This document shows positions 4,456-5,265 of a stretch of DNA of 5,265 nt, piece by piece. A model generated the notes under the pieces. It saw only the letters and a list, made by a program, of their open reading frames with translations. It had not been told where the DNA came from and searched no databases. The first letter of the stretch is position 1. Each line of letters begins with the position of its first letter. The stretch is from Phycisphaerae bacterium (GTDB lineage: Bacteria > Planctomycetota > Phycisphaerae > Sedimentisphaerales > UBA12454): contig JAQTQF010000140.1 in the NCBI GenBank assembly GCA_028712345.1, forward strand, positions 1 to 5,265. Reading direction: 5' to 3'. A program made the position numbers and the translations under genes.

Positions 4456-5265
4456 CTATAATTCAAAGACCTGGCCTGGCGAAGGAATATGGGCGTTTTT
4501 CATACCCGCCTCAACCAGCCTCTCGGAGAAAAACTCCAGCGCATTTTGCTCGCCGTGAACGCAGAAGACATGCTCAATACTGCTGGTTCCACATTTGTTG
4601 AAATAGTCGAGCATTTCAAACTCGTCGGCGTGGGCGCTTAAAGCGGAAATTTCTTCCACCCTCGCCTTGAGAGGCCAGACTGAACCGAAAATTTTGATTT
4701 CCTCCTGATGCTCGGCAATTTTTCTGCCGAGAGTATTTTCCGCCATATATCCCACAATCAGGATAATATTTTTGGGGTTGGTTATATTGTTCTTGATGTG
4801 ATGAAGAATCCTGCCTGCTTCACACATTCCCGATGCGGAAATAATAATCATCGGGCCGGGCTTGTCGTTGAGAGCCTTTGATTCGTTCACATTTTCGGTA
4901 TATCTGAGACCTTCAAATTTGAAAGGCTTCGAGCCGTTCATAACTAATTGGGCCGCATCGGAGTCCCAGCATTCCCTGTGTTTGCTGTAAATAGCGGTAG
5001 CAGCGCTGGACAGAGGTGAATCGACATAAACCGGCACCTCGCAGATTGCACCTTCAATATAAAGTTTATTCAGAAGATAGACCAATAGCTGCGTTCTGCC
5101 AATACTGAAAGCCGGGATAATAAGTTTCCCGCCTGTTCGGCATATTTCATTGACAAGCTCTTTGAGTTTACCCTTTACATCCTCGGCGGGCGGGTGCTTT
5201 CTGTCGCCGTAGGTGCTTTCGGTGATAAGATAATTAATATCCTTGATAACGACCGGGTCTTTGAG
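4456..5265 (-). CDS. Beta-CASP metallo-beta-lactamase ribonuclease (CPSF73/Ysh1-like), 5' end cut by window
   Basis: Proteins of this family are zinc-dependent RNA endo- or exonucleases related to eukaryotic CPSF73. The visible 269 residues are the C-terminal part; the frame stays open to the window edge, so the ttg at 5085 is an internal codon and not the start. Seen in order are ESTYGDRKH at 16-24 (motif A glutamate), GGKLIIPAFSIGRTQLL at 45-61, VYVDSPL at 79-85, SASGMCEAGR at 143-152, then the RMMBL region with ARVEEISALSAHAD at 201-214 (motif B histidine) and VFCVHGEQ at 233-240 (motif C histidine). All three beta-CASP motifs are intact. The N-terminal HxHxDH zinc signature should lie upstream of the window. 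The substrate cannot be told from sequence. It precedes tRNA-Thr by 171 nt, with two GTTTAGCC elements between. Confidence 0.92.
   Translation of the reverse strand, partial: LKDPVVIKDINYLITESTYGDRKHPPAEDVKGKLKELVNEICRTGGKLIIPAFSIGRTQLLVYLLNKLYIEGAICEVPVYVDSPLSSAATAIYSKHRECWDSDAAQLVMNGSKPFKFEGLRYTENVNESKALNDKPGPMIIISASGMCEAGRILHHIKNNITNPKNIILIVGYMAENTLGRKIAEHQEEIKIFGSVWPLKARVEEISALSAHADEFEMLDYFNKCGTSSIEHVFCVHGEQNALEFFSERLVEAGMKNAHIPSPGQVFEL

Noticed and set aside
4270..4466. Two opposing 63-codon frames between the tRNA and the ribonuclease
   Set aside because: They run across the tRNA, its promoter and two repeat elements and show no coding character.

Overview
The window is a bacterial chromosome segment in which every gene lies on the minus strand. 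In transcription order, from high to low coordinates, it holds: a beta-CASP metallo-beta-lactamase ribonuclease (N-terminus cut by the window edge), tRNA-Thr(UGU), argB, argD, argF, and an RdgB/HAM1-type non-canonical NTP pyrophosphatase (C-terminus cut by the window edge). The protein style and the density of small palindromic repeats suggest an uncultured, probably anaerobic planctomycete of the Phycisphaerae/Sedimentisphaerales type. That assignment rests on general impression and is low confidence.

The core is an arginine cluster. ArgB phosphorylates N-acetylglutamate, ArgD transaminates to N-acetylornithine, and ArgF carbamoylates ornithine to citrulline. argC, argJ/argE, argG and argH are not in the window. 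A good sigma70-like promoter (TTGACC-18-TATAAT) precedes argB, and a TTG start preceded by GGAG is the likely argB start. tRNA-Thr has its own promoter (TTGCAA-17-TAGACT).

The most unusual feature is the repeat content. Eight copies of a small element are present, all in the same orientation: GTTTAGCC (minus strand) running directly into a short hairpin. Stem sequences differ between copies while pairing is kept, and loops fall into a few recurring types. Copies fill the argB-argD, argD-argF and ribonuclease-tRNA gaps, and one lies inside the pyrophosphatase gene. Other dispersed-repeat-like sequences occur: a 27-nt perfect palindrome inside the same gene, a TCATTGCGAG...GCAAT hairpin, a larger cccgccgg/ccggcggg palindrome, and a run of repeat-like phrases between argF and the pyrophosphatase gene.

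The pyrophosphatase gene stays open in one frame through both internal palindromes, so repeat DNA appears to be translated into an otherwise conserved enzyme. Its only plausible start codons (GTG) lie at the end of a repeat-like phrase. This recalls the in-frame palindromic elements known from Rickettsia and is the best lead here.
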